Assembly: GCA_016281115.1 (NCBI GenBank)
Contig: JAEEHZ010000088.1
Location: 1-47,504, forward strand
From: Clostridiaceae bacterium
GTDB lineage: Bacteria > Bacillota > Clostridia > Oscillospirales > Acutalibacteraceae
DNA: 47,504 nt
Reading direction: 5' to 3'
This document shows, piece after piece, positions 24,286 through 35,600 of this stretch (its first letter is position 1; each line of letters begins with the position of its first letter). The position numbers were made by a program, and so were the translations under genes. Under the pieces are notes generated by a model. It ran no database searches. It was given only the letters and a program-made list of their open reading frames with translations, and had not been told where the DNA came from.

Positions 24286-24897
24286 ATGGCAAATAAAATT
24301 AAGAAAGTTTCTATTAATGCAATTGAGAAAGCTGTGAAAGAAAATTACTCTCCCGTCAAAACAATAGATTGGAACGGGCTTGAAATTGTTATAACTCCTA
24401 CAATATCTCTTAAAAATATGTTGGGTTTTGTGAAAGACGTATCAGAGAACTGTTTTACTGAAGATAATGGTGCATATTTACCCGAGGTTAAAGACTTTGC
24501 GGTAAAAAATGCAGTGATCGCATATTATACTAACTTGACACTCCCGACTAACACAGAGAAGTGTTACGATTTGATTTATACATCGGGACTTGCTGATATA
24601 ATTATAACACATATCAATCAGAAACAATTTAATGATATTACTAATGCCGTAAATTCTAAGATTGAACATTTAGCTAATGCAAATATTGATTCAGTCAACA
24701 AACAAATGAATAACATTTATGCTGCGTTTGAAAATCTTCAAACAAACATGGAAGAGCTTTTTTCAGGTGTTGATAATGACGATTTAAAGGGATTAGTTTC
24801 AGCGATTTCAAACGGACAATTTGATGAGACTAAAATAGTTGAAGCATACTTAAATAAGAAAGCTAAAACATCCCAAGAAACATCCCAAGAGGAATGA
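24286..24897 (+). CDS. Tail assembly chaperone-like protein
   Basis: A 203-residue helical, acidic protein behind AAAGGAGGA. Short, helical and acidic proteins in this place, just upstream of the tape measure, are typical tail chaperones. No conserved motif can be cited. It is followed two codons after its TGA by an ATG in the same frame. Confidence 0.5.
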   Translation: MANKIKKVSINAIEKAVKENYSPVKTIDWNGLEIVITPTISLKNMLGFVKDVSENCFTEDNGAYLPEVKDFAVKNAVIAYYTNLTLPTNTEKCYDLIYTSGLADIIITHINQKQFNDITNAVNSKIEHLANANIDSVNKQMNNIYAAFENLQTNMEELFSGVDNDDLKGLVSAISNGQFDETKIVEAYLNKKAKTSQETSQEE

Positions 24898-24903
24898 TGC
24901 GCT

Positions 24904-25557
24904 ATGGCTGTTATAAACATGCAAAGTATATTCAGTAAATGTAAAGAATGGTCGGAAAGTAAAAAGGGAAAAGAGCAAATGAGGCGGACAATTAACCAAA
25001 TGCAGAAAAGCGGACAGAGAATTACTGCTGCCGGAAGTGAAGTTCTTACTAAAACAAAAATGTCTGAACTCGCCGACGAACTTATTTCAATTTTACGCAA
25101 CACCGCAGCATCCTATGATCTCCCTTCTTCCGTATTAGATCATTTTGACAGCCTAACCTATGTTGTTCAGGATTTAGGCAATAGCGAGTATGAGTTTGAT
25201 ATTTATTTTGCTGACGATCTGAGCCGTGAATCTTTATATACAGACTATGATCAAGGGTCTGGAATTAATAATATTATTGCCTTATTTAATAACGGCTATG
25301 TTGCATCTGCTCCAAAATATGGTTGGTGGGAAAATCACAAACCCACCGGCGAAAGTATTATACGTTCGGCGGTAGGCGGAAGAGATGCATATATTCGAAG
25401 CTTACAGGGGCGTCCGAGTTTAAATTTCATGCAAAGAGCTATACAAGATTTTGTCTCGAAATATCAAGGAAAATATCCGTTGAGTGTTGTGTTAAACACC
25501 GCGGAATATGATGGAAATTATGCCGGTTCTCTAAACGGTACAATTACAAAACTATAA
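24904..25557 (+). CDS. Structural protein upstream of the tape measure
   Basis: A 217-residue protein with AGAGGAA upstream. The first 45 residues are basic and helical. The middle reads like HK97 gp10-type minor tail proteins, with a helix (MSELADELISIL) and a beta segment (YEFDIYFADD) plus a glycine-rich GWWENHKPTGES. I rate this as a neck or tail component by position. The family is not proven. Confidence 0.5.
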   Translation: MAVINMQSIFSKCKEWSESKKGKEQMRRTINQMQKSGQRITAAGSEVLTKTKMSELADELISILRNTAASYDLPSSVLDHFDSLTYVVQDLGNSEYEFDIYFADDLSRESLYTDYDQGSGINNIIALFNNGYVASAPKYGWWENHKPTGESIIRSAVGGRDAYIRSLQGRPSLNFMQRAIQDFVSKYQGKYPLSVVLNTAEYDGNYAGSLNGTITKL

Positions 25558-25563
25558 TCATAA

Positions 25564-25594
25564 AGGGCTTGTATCGAAATATTGATACAGCCCT
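25564..25594 (+). terminator. Hairpin before the tape measure gene
   Basis: AGGGCT-TGTATC pairs with GATAC-AGCCCT with one bulged base. ATATTTTATTTT follows, a reasonable U-rich tail. It may reduce read-through into the very long tape measure gene. Confidence 0.6.
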
Positions 25595-25629
25595 ATATTT
25601 TATTTTAAAGAAAAGGACGGTGAGTATAA

Positions 25630-28600
25630 TTGTCAATTAGTTCAGAATCTAATGTTGATGTAAAACTTTTATTTGGTGCCGCAGAAGGTAGCTTAGAACA
25701 AATAAGTAATGATATTCAAAGGATGCTTGCCGAACTTGATACAAGAAACAAATTTCGCATCAAGATTGGTGTAGATTTAACAGAAGCAGAAACTGCCTTA
25801 GGGAATATTAAAAAGAATTTTACAGAAATAACAAATAACCATGGAAAATCTGGCGCCAACACAAACGCTGTTGCTCTTAGTTATAATGACGCTACGCGAG
25901 CTATTAAAGATTATTATAAGATTTTATTAGAAGTGAGCAGGGTTCCAAAAAATGCGTTGACGCAAACCGATCAAGGTTGGCGCGCGGAGATTGCGGGTTA
26001 TGAAGCTCTTGCTAGCGCACTAAATAGATCTAAAACTGCGTTTGATTTGTATACAAATTCAGCAAACACAAGTAATTTTACTTCAAAGCAGCAGATTGCC
26101 TTGCTTGGTTTACAGACATCTGAGGCTCAACGATACGCTATTGCTGTTGAAAAAATAAATGTAAAGCAGCAAAATGTGGATACGATTAAAGCACAATCTA
26201 TGGCATACAAAGAGGCGCTAGATGTCATTAATAGATATTATGAAATACAAACAAGATGGATTACTTCTAACAATGATGTTGTTATGCGTGGTGGTGTATA
26301 TACCAGTCCAGGCGCTATTTGGCAACCTCTTGCAGATGAATTAAACCGTGTAACTTCAGAATATTCAAAACTTAGCGCTGTGATGCACTCCCTTCCACTC
26401 GAAAAACAAACAGAACTAACGCGCATGGAAGAAAAAGCAAAGTCAGATCTTGCTATTGTAATCAGCAGGGTGGCCGCGAGAGAGGCTGAGGCGAGTAAAA
26501 CACGTCTAGATGAAGCTAGTGTTTTACGTTCATATAATACAGCATTAAATCAAGGGCTAATATCTCTTAAAAATTGGACTGCGGCTGAAAATAGCAAAAG
26601 CGAATCAAGCCGTGTTGCTTATACTACCCTACAAACAGCAACCTCAGCGTTGCAAAGCACCTATAAACAATATAACAACCATGAAAAAACTCTCCAGGAT
26701 TTAAAATCAAAAACAGAGGCGTACCGTCTGATATTAAAAAATACAGAGACGGAATTACGTAATAATGGAGATGCGACAAAATCACTCACAGACCGTCTTA
26801 CCGGGCTCGCAAGTAAATTTGCATCTTGGTTATCTATAACACAAGTTATTATGTATGGAGTACGTTCTATACGTAAGATGATTAGAGCAAGTGTAGAGTT
26901 AGATACCGCGTTAACACAACTGCAAGTTGTTACGAACGCAAGTAACAAGGAAATGGAATTTTTTGCGGACACTGCGGCAGATGCTGCAAAAAAAGTTGGC
27001 GTCGCAATTACTGATTTTATAAATAGTGCAACTGTGTTTGCGAGATTAGGATATAATACTCTGGATTCAAGCACGCTTGCGGAATATACTACAATGTTGC
27101 AAAATGTTGGCGATATTGATGCTCAATCCGCTCAAGACGCCATAACAGCAATTATCAAAGCTTTTGATGTGAATATTTCAAACATAGAGTCCGTGATGGA
27201 TAAATTAGTTAAAGTTGGTAATAATTTTCCAATAAGTGTTAGTCAAATCGCCGAAGGTTTAAATAATAGTGCCTCGACATTACATGCTGCAGGGAACACA
27301 TTTGAACAATCTGTCGCGCTTTTAACTGCGGCCAACACGACCATACAAAACGCCGCAAAAGCTTCTACGGGACTGCGTACAATCGCTGCGAGATTACGTA
27401 ACACCAAAACAGAACTTGATGATTTAGGCGAAGCTATGACTGAAGCTGCTTATAATGATTTGGTATCAGCGTTAACAAAAGCTAATGTTTCGCTAAAGGA
27501 TGCAAACGGGGATCTTCGTAGCACATACGACGTTATGTCAGATATCGCATCGGTATGGAGCACGCTTACAAAAATGGAACAAGCCGGTCTGGCTACAGCA
27601 ATTTCTGGCACAAGGCAACAGGCAATTTTCTATTCTATAATAGAACAATTTGACGAAGCATCTAACGCTATGGATGCGATGGGTCGTAGCTCAGGCGCGT
27701 TAAACGAAGCTTATGAGATTTTTATGCAAAGTATTCAAGCGCATATCAATCGATTTAAAGCGGTTTTTTCTGCGTTTAGTAATAATACTTTTACCCCTGA
27801 TTTTCTTAATACTATTATAGACGTTGCAACTAAACTCATGGAAATTCTAAATGGAATTATGAAAATCGCCAATGCAGTTGGAGGATTAAATACTGCCTTA
27901 AAAGTAACTATTGGCTATCTTCTAATTATAAAATCCGCTACAATTTTTACAACATTAGCCAAAATTCCCAAATTATTTTTAGCTATACTTACTCCTTTAA
28001 CAAAGGTGTTTCAAATTTTGACTAGAATTCCTACTGTGTGGGCGTCTTTTCATAGTGGCACGGCATTAGTGGTCGCCGGAACATCAAGATTGTCGGCTGC
28101 GCTAAAAGGACTTGGAATTACAATCACTAGCACACAAGCGGCTATGATGGGTATTATAGCGGTTTTGGGGTTATTATCTTTAGCATATAATAAACGCCAA
28201 GAATATTTTGAAAATGTGAGACAAGAAGCGCGTAATTATCTTGATAAAATCAGCGACACGAACTCTATTTACGAACAGTATCAAGCCTATAAAAAAGCAA
28301 AACAAGCCCTTGATGATACAACCGCGTCCAAAGAGGCGTTAAGAGAGGCATCGGTATCTCTGTCTAAAGCCCTGGGAATTGAAAACGAGATTATTAGCGA
28401 AGCAGAAAGTAATTATCAAAATATAACAATTGATCAGCTAAATAAAGCAAAGGAAAACGCCGAAAAGGCTATCAATCTAGCGCTTGGCAATATTGAACAT
28501 CGTACGATCAATGCATCAGAAGGGTTATCACCGTTTGTGCCCATGAACGGTGTGAACGATGTATCGTCTACGGAGTATTATAAAATGGATACTGTATCAA

Positions 28601-31600
28601 GACTTCGTAAACAAATTGAGGCATGGGAAAATATGAGAAATCGAATGTCTGAAATGGTTTCAGATGATAAGGCGTCTAGCTATTTATACGGTTGGCTAAG
28701 CAAATTTTCAAATTCGGTAAGCGATGATTTTGATATCGCAGTTGATGCGTTAAAAAAGTTTGATGAATTGGTAGATCAAATTTATAACATTGAAAACGGG
28801 ATTACTGAAAACAATTCTACACCAGTCGAGCAGCGTATCGCTAGCCTCGAGGGCTTAGTAAAAACCATCGACGCATTAAAATCAGCATATGATTCTCTTG
28901 CTACCGCAGAAAAGGAAATGCTTCACGGCGGTCTTTCTTTGGAAACTATTAATTCACTTTCTTCTGCGACCGAAGATTATATAGACTATCTTTATGTTGA
29001 GAATGGTCTTATAAAATTAAACGCACAAGCTTGGCGCGAGATGTCTGATGCTAAGATACAATCTCAAACATTAGAGATTCAAAAAGAAATAGATTCCATA
29101 CAAGAAGAAAATAAACAGCTAAGTGAACAGCTTAAATTTTATGACAATGTCGGTGACAAATGGGCTAAGCAGACAGTACGCGACATTACAAAACAAATTG
29201 AAGATAATACTGCTAAAATTGTAGAAAATCAAAATAAGCTTGAAATATATAATAGTTTGTATAACAAAATTACCGATCAAATGAATGAATATTCTACGGT
29301 AATTACAAAAATAACTAATGCAAAAGAGGGATTTGAACAACTCAAAAATATATACAATGATATTGTAGACGGCGGGGCTTTTGATTTTTCTCAATTAATT
29401 AATTCAGATTTTGTTAATCAGTTTAAATATTATGGCGAAGTTTATGATAATTTTATTGAACAAATATCAAACTCGCCCGATGACATACAGGCATGTCAAG
29501 ATGCTTTTAACAGACTTATTAATACGTTCGTTAATGAATCGGGAGTGCTTCAAGATGTGTCTGATGAGACACGAGATTTATCCGTAGCTATGCTCGAACA
29601 AATGGGTGTCACGAACGCCGCGAAGGTAGTTGACGAACAACTTGAGTATCAAAAAGCGAGATTAAAATATGCTACGGATGAGTATGTTGATAAAACGTAT
29701 GAAGAAATTGCGGCCGAGTATGATTTAGCCAGCGCTGGCAGCGCCGCGCAGAGAGCTCTTGCCGAGCTTGCAATAGAAAAGTTCAAGTTAAACGACGACA
29801 CGCATAAGATAGATTCTGCCGAAGATGTTCAGGCGCTTTTAGATATAGCAAACGCAGCAAAAATGAGCATTGTTGAAATCACAAGACTTCAAAATGCTTT
29901 ACGATTATATCAAGAAGCCGAGAGATTAGAAAAGGAAGCTAACACTTCGCCATTTTTACATTTGGGCTTTGACGACACCGCTGACGCCTTTAAAAAGCAA
30001 AACCAATTAAAATTAGCAGGGCAACTTAGAGAACGCGCTGACAAAATAGCCAACGAACCTATCACGTTTACACCTATATCATATAATGATATAAAAGTTG
30101 ATTATAAGCCCCACGTCAATAATAATGACAGCAACAAGTCCGGAGAAAAAGAACTTCGACAGATTGAAGAGTATATTGCGGAGCTCGAACCATATTATGA
30201 GCTACTTAAGCAACTTGAAGATATTGAAAACAAGATAAAAGAAAGGCAATCAGAATTAGAATCTGCGGAAACGGGTTGGGATAAGATTAATATCACCAGT
30301 TTGATAGAATCTGAACTTTTTGGTGAAGATTTTGATGAAAACGGGGAGAAAATCACTAAAAAGGTTAAAGGGATTATTGGTCTTTATAAGGCTCAAAAAG
30401 ATGCATTAGAGCAGCTTAACGAGGCTCGTCAAAAAGACATTAAAGAGAATATAAATGAATTAATAAATAGGGGCTTTGAAGTTGAATACGATGCAATTTC
30501 AAATACTTTCTTTATTAAAAATCTTGAGCACTTAAATGAGTTAAAAAAAGAATCCGCAGAAAGATATGACTCCTTAGAGGAAGCTACAAATGCGTATCGT
30601 AAAGAGACGGAAGAACTTATTAAAGACACCGAAGAATTGAATTCAGCCAATCAAGAGGGCGTCGAATCAATTCGGAGTCTTACACAGAACATCAAAGATG
30701 ATGGTATAAAGGTAATTAATTATCTTAAAGAAATCGTGTCACTTGCTAATGATGCGTTAGATGTATATCGAAATATATATGACACCCTTCAATCTGCCGC
30801 GGATGAATATGCGTCAAGCGGCTTTATTACCATCGAAACTTTGCAATCTTTAATAGGTCTCGGCACGCAGTATATGCAATATTTAACCGATGAAAACGGT
30901 GCGTTGGTAATAAACCGCGAACGTATTGAAGCAGTGTTAGCTGCCAAGGCTCAAGAACTCGCGTTGGAAGAAGCTCTCACATATGTTGAAAGAGTACGAC
31001 TCGCGATACAAGAAGATTCAGTAGAAAGTCTGGATGAATTGCTTCACTCAACAACGGACGCTACAAATGCAACGTGGGATTTTGTATATGCTAAGCTCGC
31101 GGAACTAAATTTGAATCAAGAGCAGTATGAGGCGGCTTTACATAACATCAACGCAATACGCTCTCTGGCGAACGGCGCTTCATCCGGTATAGGTAAGGTT
31201 GCCGGAAAATTATCGGATGAATTATCAGATATGAAATCCGGACTTGACAACATTCTTAACTATGTCATGGACATGTTAAAACAACGGGTTGATGATCAGA
31301 TTGACGCATTGCAAGATATGAAAGATGCATTTGGTGATATTATTGAGTTACGTAAGAAATCTCTCGACGAGTCGAAGAAAGAAGCGGATTATCAAAAGAG
31401 TATCGCAAAACGCACTCAGGAAATCGCAAAGCTTCAATCTAAAATCAATTCATTATCTCTCGATGACAGCCGCGAGGCAAAAGCACAACGCGCAAAGCTT
31501 CAGGAAGAGCTGGCAAACCTTCAGGAAGAGTTAACTGATGAACAGTTTGATCACGCCAAAGAGGCGCAAGAGAATGCGCTTGATGATATGCAGAAGGCAT

Positions 31601-32553
31601 ACGAGGCGGAAAAAGACAGCGAGATTAAAGCTCTTGAAGAAAGCGTGTCTTCCACAGAAAAGCTTTATCGTATGGCTATCAACTATATAAGGGATAATTG
31701 GGAAGATTTAAAGAACCAGCTTATACAATGGAATTATGATATAGGCAACAACTTCGAAAGCGATATTGTCAGCGCATGGGAAAACGCTTTGAAAGCAGCT
31801 CAAAAGTACGGCAACTATGTAACCGCTATCAATCATATAGATGCTGATATAAGCAGCGCTGAAGGTTCAACACCGAACGACATCGTTTCAGGTTCGAGGT
31901 TTGTCGGCAGAGACGAGTTTATTCACTCTCGTATAAAAGAGATGTGGCAAAATTCGCAGGCATGGCATAAAGCGACTCAAGCAGGACAGGCCGCGCTTGA
32001 GGAACGCAATGATGAGCTGGGAGAAGAATTACGAACTGTTGGCGTAAAGGCCATCAAAGATAAAGAAAGCGGCGCTTGGTATGTTGATTACATCGGCGGG
32101 GATTTGCTGTATGATAAATACAAAGATTATATTTACCATTCCGGCGGTGTTGTAGGCAACAACCCGACGTTAAAACAAAACGAAGTCATGGCACTCCTTC
32201 AAGAGGGAGAGGTTGTACTTGACAAAAAGCGAGAGCAGGGTTTGTATAAGATTATTGATTTCGTGCAATTATTTTCCGATAAAATGAGTAAGGCGCTAAC
32301 GCCCGGAAGTATCGGGAACAGATTGCTGAGCGGCTATGCTCTTGATCATCCGGCGCGCGGATTACTCGCGCCCGCGGGCAACGGAATAGAATTCAGCCCG
32401 AATATAAACGTAACTATCAGTCACAATGGCAGTATGACTGAAGCCGACGCAAGACGTTACGGTAAGATTGCTGCTGACAGCACACTGAGCGAGTTAACGG
32501 ATGCGTTTTCGAAAAGAGGTATTACCAATCTGGGTAATGCTTTTTTAAAATAA
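25630..32553 (+). CDS. Tail tape measure protein
   Basis: A 2307-residue protein starting at TTG, 6 bases after GGTGA. Long helical and coiled-coil stretches fill most of it. Residues 420-680 carry the conserved tape measure block (TGLRTIAARLRNTKTELDDLG near 580). Two hydrophobic segments near residues 757-800 and 836-855 may insert into the host membrane. The C-terminal part (1870-2100) is a dense coiled coil. The protein sets tail length and helps DNA ejection. At roughly 0.15 nm per residue it predicts a tail of more than 300 nm. Confidence 0.92.
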   Translation: MSISSESNVDVKLLFGAAEGSLEQISNDIQRMLAELDTRNKFRIKIGVDLTEAETALGNIKKNFTEITNNHGKSGANTNAVALSYNDATRAIKDYYKILLEVSRVPKNALTQTDQGWRAEIAGYEALASALNRSKTAFDLYTNSANTSNFTSKQQIALLGLQTSEAQRYAIAVEKINVKQQNVDTIKAQSMAYKEALDVINRYYEIQTRWITSNNDVVMRGGVYTSPGAIWQPLADELNRVTSEYSKLSAVMHSLPLEKQTELTRMEEKAKSDLAIVISRVAAREAEASKTRLDEASVLRSYNTALNQGLISLKNWTAAENSKSESSRVAYTTLQTATSALQSTYKQYNNHEKTLQDLKSKTEAYRLILKNTETELRNNGDATKSLTDRLTGLASKFASWLSITQVIMYGVRSIRKMIRASVELDTALTQLQVVTNASNKEMEFFADTAADAAKKVGVAITDFINSATVFARLGYNTLDSSTLAEYTTMLQNVGDIDAQSAQDAITAIIKAFDVNISNIESVMDKLVKVGNNFPISVSQIAEGLNNSASTLHAAGNTFEQSVALLTAANTTIQNAAKASTGLRTIAARLRNTKTELDDLGEAMTEAAYNDLVSALTKANVSLKDANGDLRSTYDVMSDIASVWSTLTKMEQAGLATAISGTRQQAIFYSIIEQFDEASNAMDAMGRSSGALNEAYEIFMQSIQAHINRFKAVFSAFSNNTFTPDFLNTIIDVATKLMEILNGIMKIANAVGGLNTALKVTIGYLLIIKSATIFTTLAKIPKLFLAILTPLTKVFQILTRIPTVWASFHSGTALVVAGTSRLSAALKGLGITITSTQAAMMGIIAVLGLLSLAYNKRQEYFENVRQEARNYLDKISDTNSIYEQYQAYKKAKQALDDTTASKEALREASVSLSKALGIENEIISEAESNYQNITIDQLNKAKENAEKAINLALGNIEHRTINASEGLSPFVPMNGVNDVSSTEYYKMDTVSRLRKQIEAWENMRNRMSEMVSDDKASSYLYGWLSKFSNSVSDDFDIAVDALKKFDELVDQIYNIENGITENNSTPVEQRIASLEGLVKTIDALKSAYDSLATAEKEMLHGGLSLETINSLSSATEDYIDYLYVENGLIKLNAQAWREMSDAKIQSQTLEIQKEIDSIQEENKQLSEQLKFYDNVGDKWAKQTVRDITKQIEDNTAKIVENQNKLEIYNSLYNKITDQMNEYSTVITKITNAKEGFEQLKNIYNDIVDGGAFDFSQLINSDFVNQFKYYGEVYDNFIEQISNSPDDIQACQDAFNRLINTFVNESGVLQDVSDETRDLSVAMLEQMGVTNAAKVVDEQLEYQKARLKYATDEYVDKTYEEIAAEYDLASAGSAAQRALAELAIEKFKLNDDTHKIDSAEDVQALLDIANAAKMSIVEITRLQNALRLYQEAERLEKEANTSPFLHLGFDDTADAFKKQNQLKLAGQLRERADKIANEPITFTPISYNDIKVDYKPHVNNNDSNKSGEKELRQIEEYIAELEPYYELLKQLEDIENKIKERQSELESAETGWDKINITSLIESELFGEDFDENGEKITKKVKGIIGLYKAQKDALEQLNEARQKDIKENINELINRGFEVEYDAISNTFFIKNLEHLNELKKESAERYDSLEEATNAYRKETEELIKDTEELNSANQEGVESIRSLTQNIKDDGIKVINYLKEIVSLANDALDVYRNIYDTLQSAADEYASSGFITIETLQSLIGLGTQYMQYLTDENGALVINRERIEAVLAAKAQELALEEALTYVERVRLAIQEDSVESLDELLHSTTDATNATWDFVYAKLAELNLNQEQYEAALHNINAIRSLANGASSGIGKVAGKLSDELSDMKSGLDNILNYVMDMLKQRVDDQIDALQDMKDAFGDIIELRKKSLDESKKEADYQKSIAKRTQEIAKLQSKINSLSLDDSREAKAQRAKLQEELANLQEELTDEQFDHAKEAQENALDDMQKAYEAEKDSEIKALEESVSSTEKLYRMAINYIRDNWEDLKNQLIQWNYDIGNNFESDIVSAWENALKAAQKYGNYVTAINHIDADISSAEGSTPNDIVSGSRFVGRDEFIHSRIKEMWQNSQAWHKATQAGQAALEERNDELGEELRTVGVKAIKDKESGAWYVDYIGGDLLYDKYKDYIYHSGGVVGNNPTLKQNEVMALLQEGEVVLDKKREQGLYKIIDFVQLFSDKMSKALTPGSIGNRLLSGYALDHPARGLLAPAGNGIEFSPNINVTISHNGSMTEADARRYGKIAADSTLSELTDAFSKRGITNLGNAFLK

Positions 32554-32564
32554 ATGAAGTTTGA

Positions 32565-32590
32565 GGGCAGGCGGACAACATCCCCTGCCC
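32565..32590 (+). terminator. Hairpin after the tape measure gene
   Basis: GGGCAGG (32565-32571) pairs with CCTGCCC (32584-32590). The following CGCTATATATTT is not a strong U-tract. It lies between the tape measure gene and the tail-tip gene. Confidence 0.5.
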
Positions 32591-32622
32591 CGCTATATAT
32601 TTAAAAATAAGGAGGTGGGATA

Positions 32623-35600
32623 TTGATTATCGATTTTGCTAAACTTGCTGCACTCGGAGTTTTAAAAGAACAGCCCAGACTTGTATTACGCAATCTTGAT
32701 AATACGGCGATTCAAACGCTTGGAAACGCGTATAATCTTAAGGCTAACATTCGTTATAACGAAGTTTCTGCTATCACGTTTGACATCCCTGCATACGTGG
32801 ATGGAGTAAAAACTCCTCACTATGATGATATTATCGGTATGCGTATTATAGACATGCTGAAATGGGGACAATTTATTCTTATTAATCCCGAAACATCCAA
32901 TGACGGTATACGCGAGATTAAAAGCTGCAAAGCGTACTCTCTTGAATATGAATTAACTTATAAACAAACATATATTCCCGAGGGAACATATAATTTTTGG
33001 AACCCATTCGATTCAGAGAATACTATACTCGGCATGATAATAAACGATTTAAAAGCGGGATCATTGTTATCTTGGCGTATTGGGTCGGTCGATGCCTCGT
33101 TAATAGGCAAATATCGAACATTATCCGAAGAAAGCTCCAACATTTATAATTTGATTAAATCAACTGTGCAGAAAACATATGGCTGTATTTTTGATTTTGA
33201 TACCTACAACAGGCGAATACACGTCAGAGATGTACATTCTGGTAATTATACTAATGGGGTTAATATATCTTTGAACAATCTGGCAAAACAGATTAATATT
33301 GAAGAAGACACGGAAAATATTGTAACGGTGCTTGATGTCAATGGCGGAGAAGACGTGGACATACGTATGGTAAATCCGCTTGGAACAAATAAGATATATA
33401 ATCTCGATTACTTTATGAACCAGTCTCATTTTAGTACAGAGATGATTAGAAAATGGGAAGCGTGGAAAAATAAGTATGAGTCGATTCAACCGAGGTTTTA
33501 TAATTTATCAGTAGAGTATTCTTTAAAAACCGCTGCGATTGCTACAGCCAACGCCGCTCTCACAGACATTAACGGAACGGAACTTGAGTCTCTTGAAAAT
33601 CAAAGGGCGGTGTGTATAGAGTGGTTGGCTCAACACGCCGACAACGATCCGGAGTATCAAAATTTTCAAGAAAGGTTAAACGAATTAAATCAACGAGTCA
33701 GCGAAGTACAAACAGAAATTAATACGCAAAAGGATATTATCTCAGAACTTGAAAATGAGCAAGAGCTTATCGCGGAGGCAATGGAAGAAATTACGAATTC
33801 CATTGCTTTTAAAAAATATTTTACTGAAGATGAATTATTAATATTGAGTTTATATTTTAAAGAAGACGCTATTGAAGAGAGTAGTTTTGTGTTAACTAAC
33901 GTGCAAAATTATAACACTGCAAATATCAGTAGTAAATACGAAAGTTTACATTTTTCGTTTAGCGGAGGAACAGTAACCAAAACTCTCAATAATGATACAA
34001 ATTTATTCATGATTACCGGAGGTAAAGTGGTTTGTTCCAGTTCTCTTGCCACGACAATTAAAGCAAATGTTATTCGCGCAAGTTACGAAAGAGATACAAA
34101 CGGTAAATTCGTATTAGCTCTTTATCTGAGCGACGGCAGAATTAATAATGTTGATTTTCCGGGAGGATGTATTTCATTTACCGGGCATTCTTTAGTTCCT
34201 CAAAGCGATGCTCAGTCTATTTCTGCGTCAGATATTTATGCTACGGGAACGTTTTTAAATTTCGACGGTGATAACGGTAATCTTTATTTTACACGCGATA
34301 CGACAGAATACGAAAGGTATGCGGTTGAGTGGGACTTGTATGATTATGGAAAGTCTTGTCTCGAAGCTCTTGCATTCCCTACTTATAAGTTTGACGTATC
34401 TTCGGCGAATTTTTTAATGTTAGATGATTTCAATGCGTTCGTGAGAGAAATTGAATTAGGACAATGCATTTATTTAAATACCGGAAGTGAGGTATTAGAG
34501 CCTATTTGCATAGGCGTTGATATAGATTTTGAAAAAATGTCCTCTATGTCGCTTTTGTTCAGTGATAAATATAGCGCATCAGATAAGGCGTTTAAATTAG
34601 TTGACTTGCTTGATAACAGTATCTCGATGGGAAAAACATTGAACTCTAACAAGTTAAGTTACTCGTCGTTTATAGATAGCGGCGCGTCTACCGCGGTAAA
34701 GACATTTATGGACAGTGCCTTAGACGTTGCGAGAAATAAAGTGCTTTCAAGTTCAGGACAGGGTGTATCGTGGGATAATACCGGATTGCATTTACGCAAA
34801 TATAAAAATAGTTCAGAACCCGAATATGGATTCGAAGATGAGCAAATCTGGATGATTAATAACGCCATTGTTTTTACTGATGATAACTGGAAATCTTCAA
34901 AATTAGCAATAGGCAAAATATTTGATAAAAACCTGATAGGATACAGTCTCACGCAAGACAAGGCGTATAATTCACAAAAAACATATTATATTTTTGACGA
35001 AGAAAGTAAAAAGTATATTGTGTATACGGGCGGCGCCGGGGGTTGGTCGTCGGCAACGATTTATGAGTATAACGAAGACGGCAGCGCATATGGTATCGCA
35101 GCGCCTTATATCGTGGGAACACTGCTCGCAGGACGTAACCTGGTAATAGACACCGGAGACGGCACATTTAAGGTTGATTCAGAAGGCGTACATATTAATG
35201 CAATGAAATTCTACATTACGCAATCAAATAATCTTAAAGATACGTTGGATGGGTTGTCCGGGGAAATAAGTAAGAATGCTAATAAGATAACAGGCGCACA
35301 GAGTTCTATTCGTAATTTAAATAAAACAATAAACACAAAAATCTCAACATACTACACTGACAATCCTCCATCCGATGAGGTATCAGAGGGTGACTTATGG
35401 TTTAATACTTCAAAAGAGGATTCGGTGAACTATACTTCTAACACGCTCTATCGATACACGAACAACGATTGGGAAGAAATTCGCGATGGTGCAATTAGTG
35501 TCGCTTATCAGGCAGCCTCAAATGCACAAACAACAGCAGATCAGAAAATTACCACATATTATGATAGTACAAATCCGTCGAATAAGTGGGACACGCTCGC

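Noticed and set aside
24286..25557. Read-through fusion of the chaperone-like gene with the next frame
   Set aside because: Both frames are in phase and separated by one TGA and two codons, but the second has its own binding site and ATG. A slippery site was not found, so two separate proteins are simpler.
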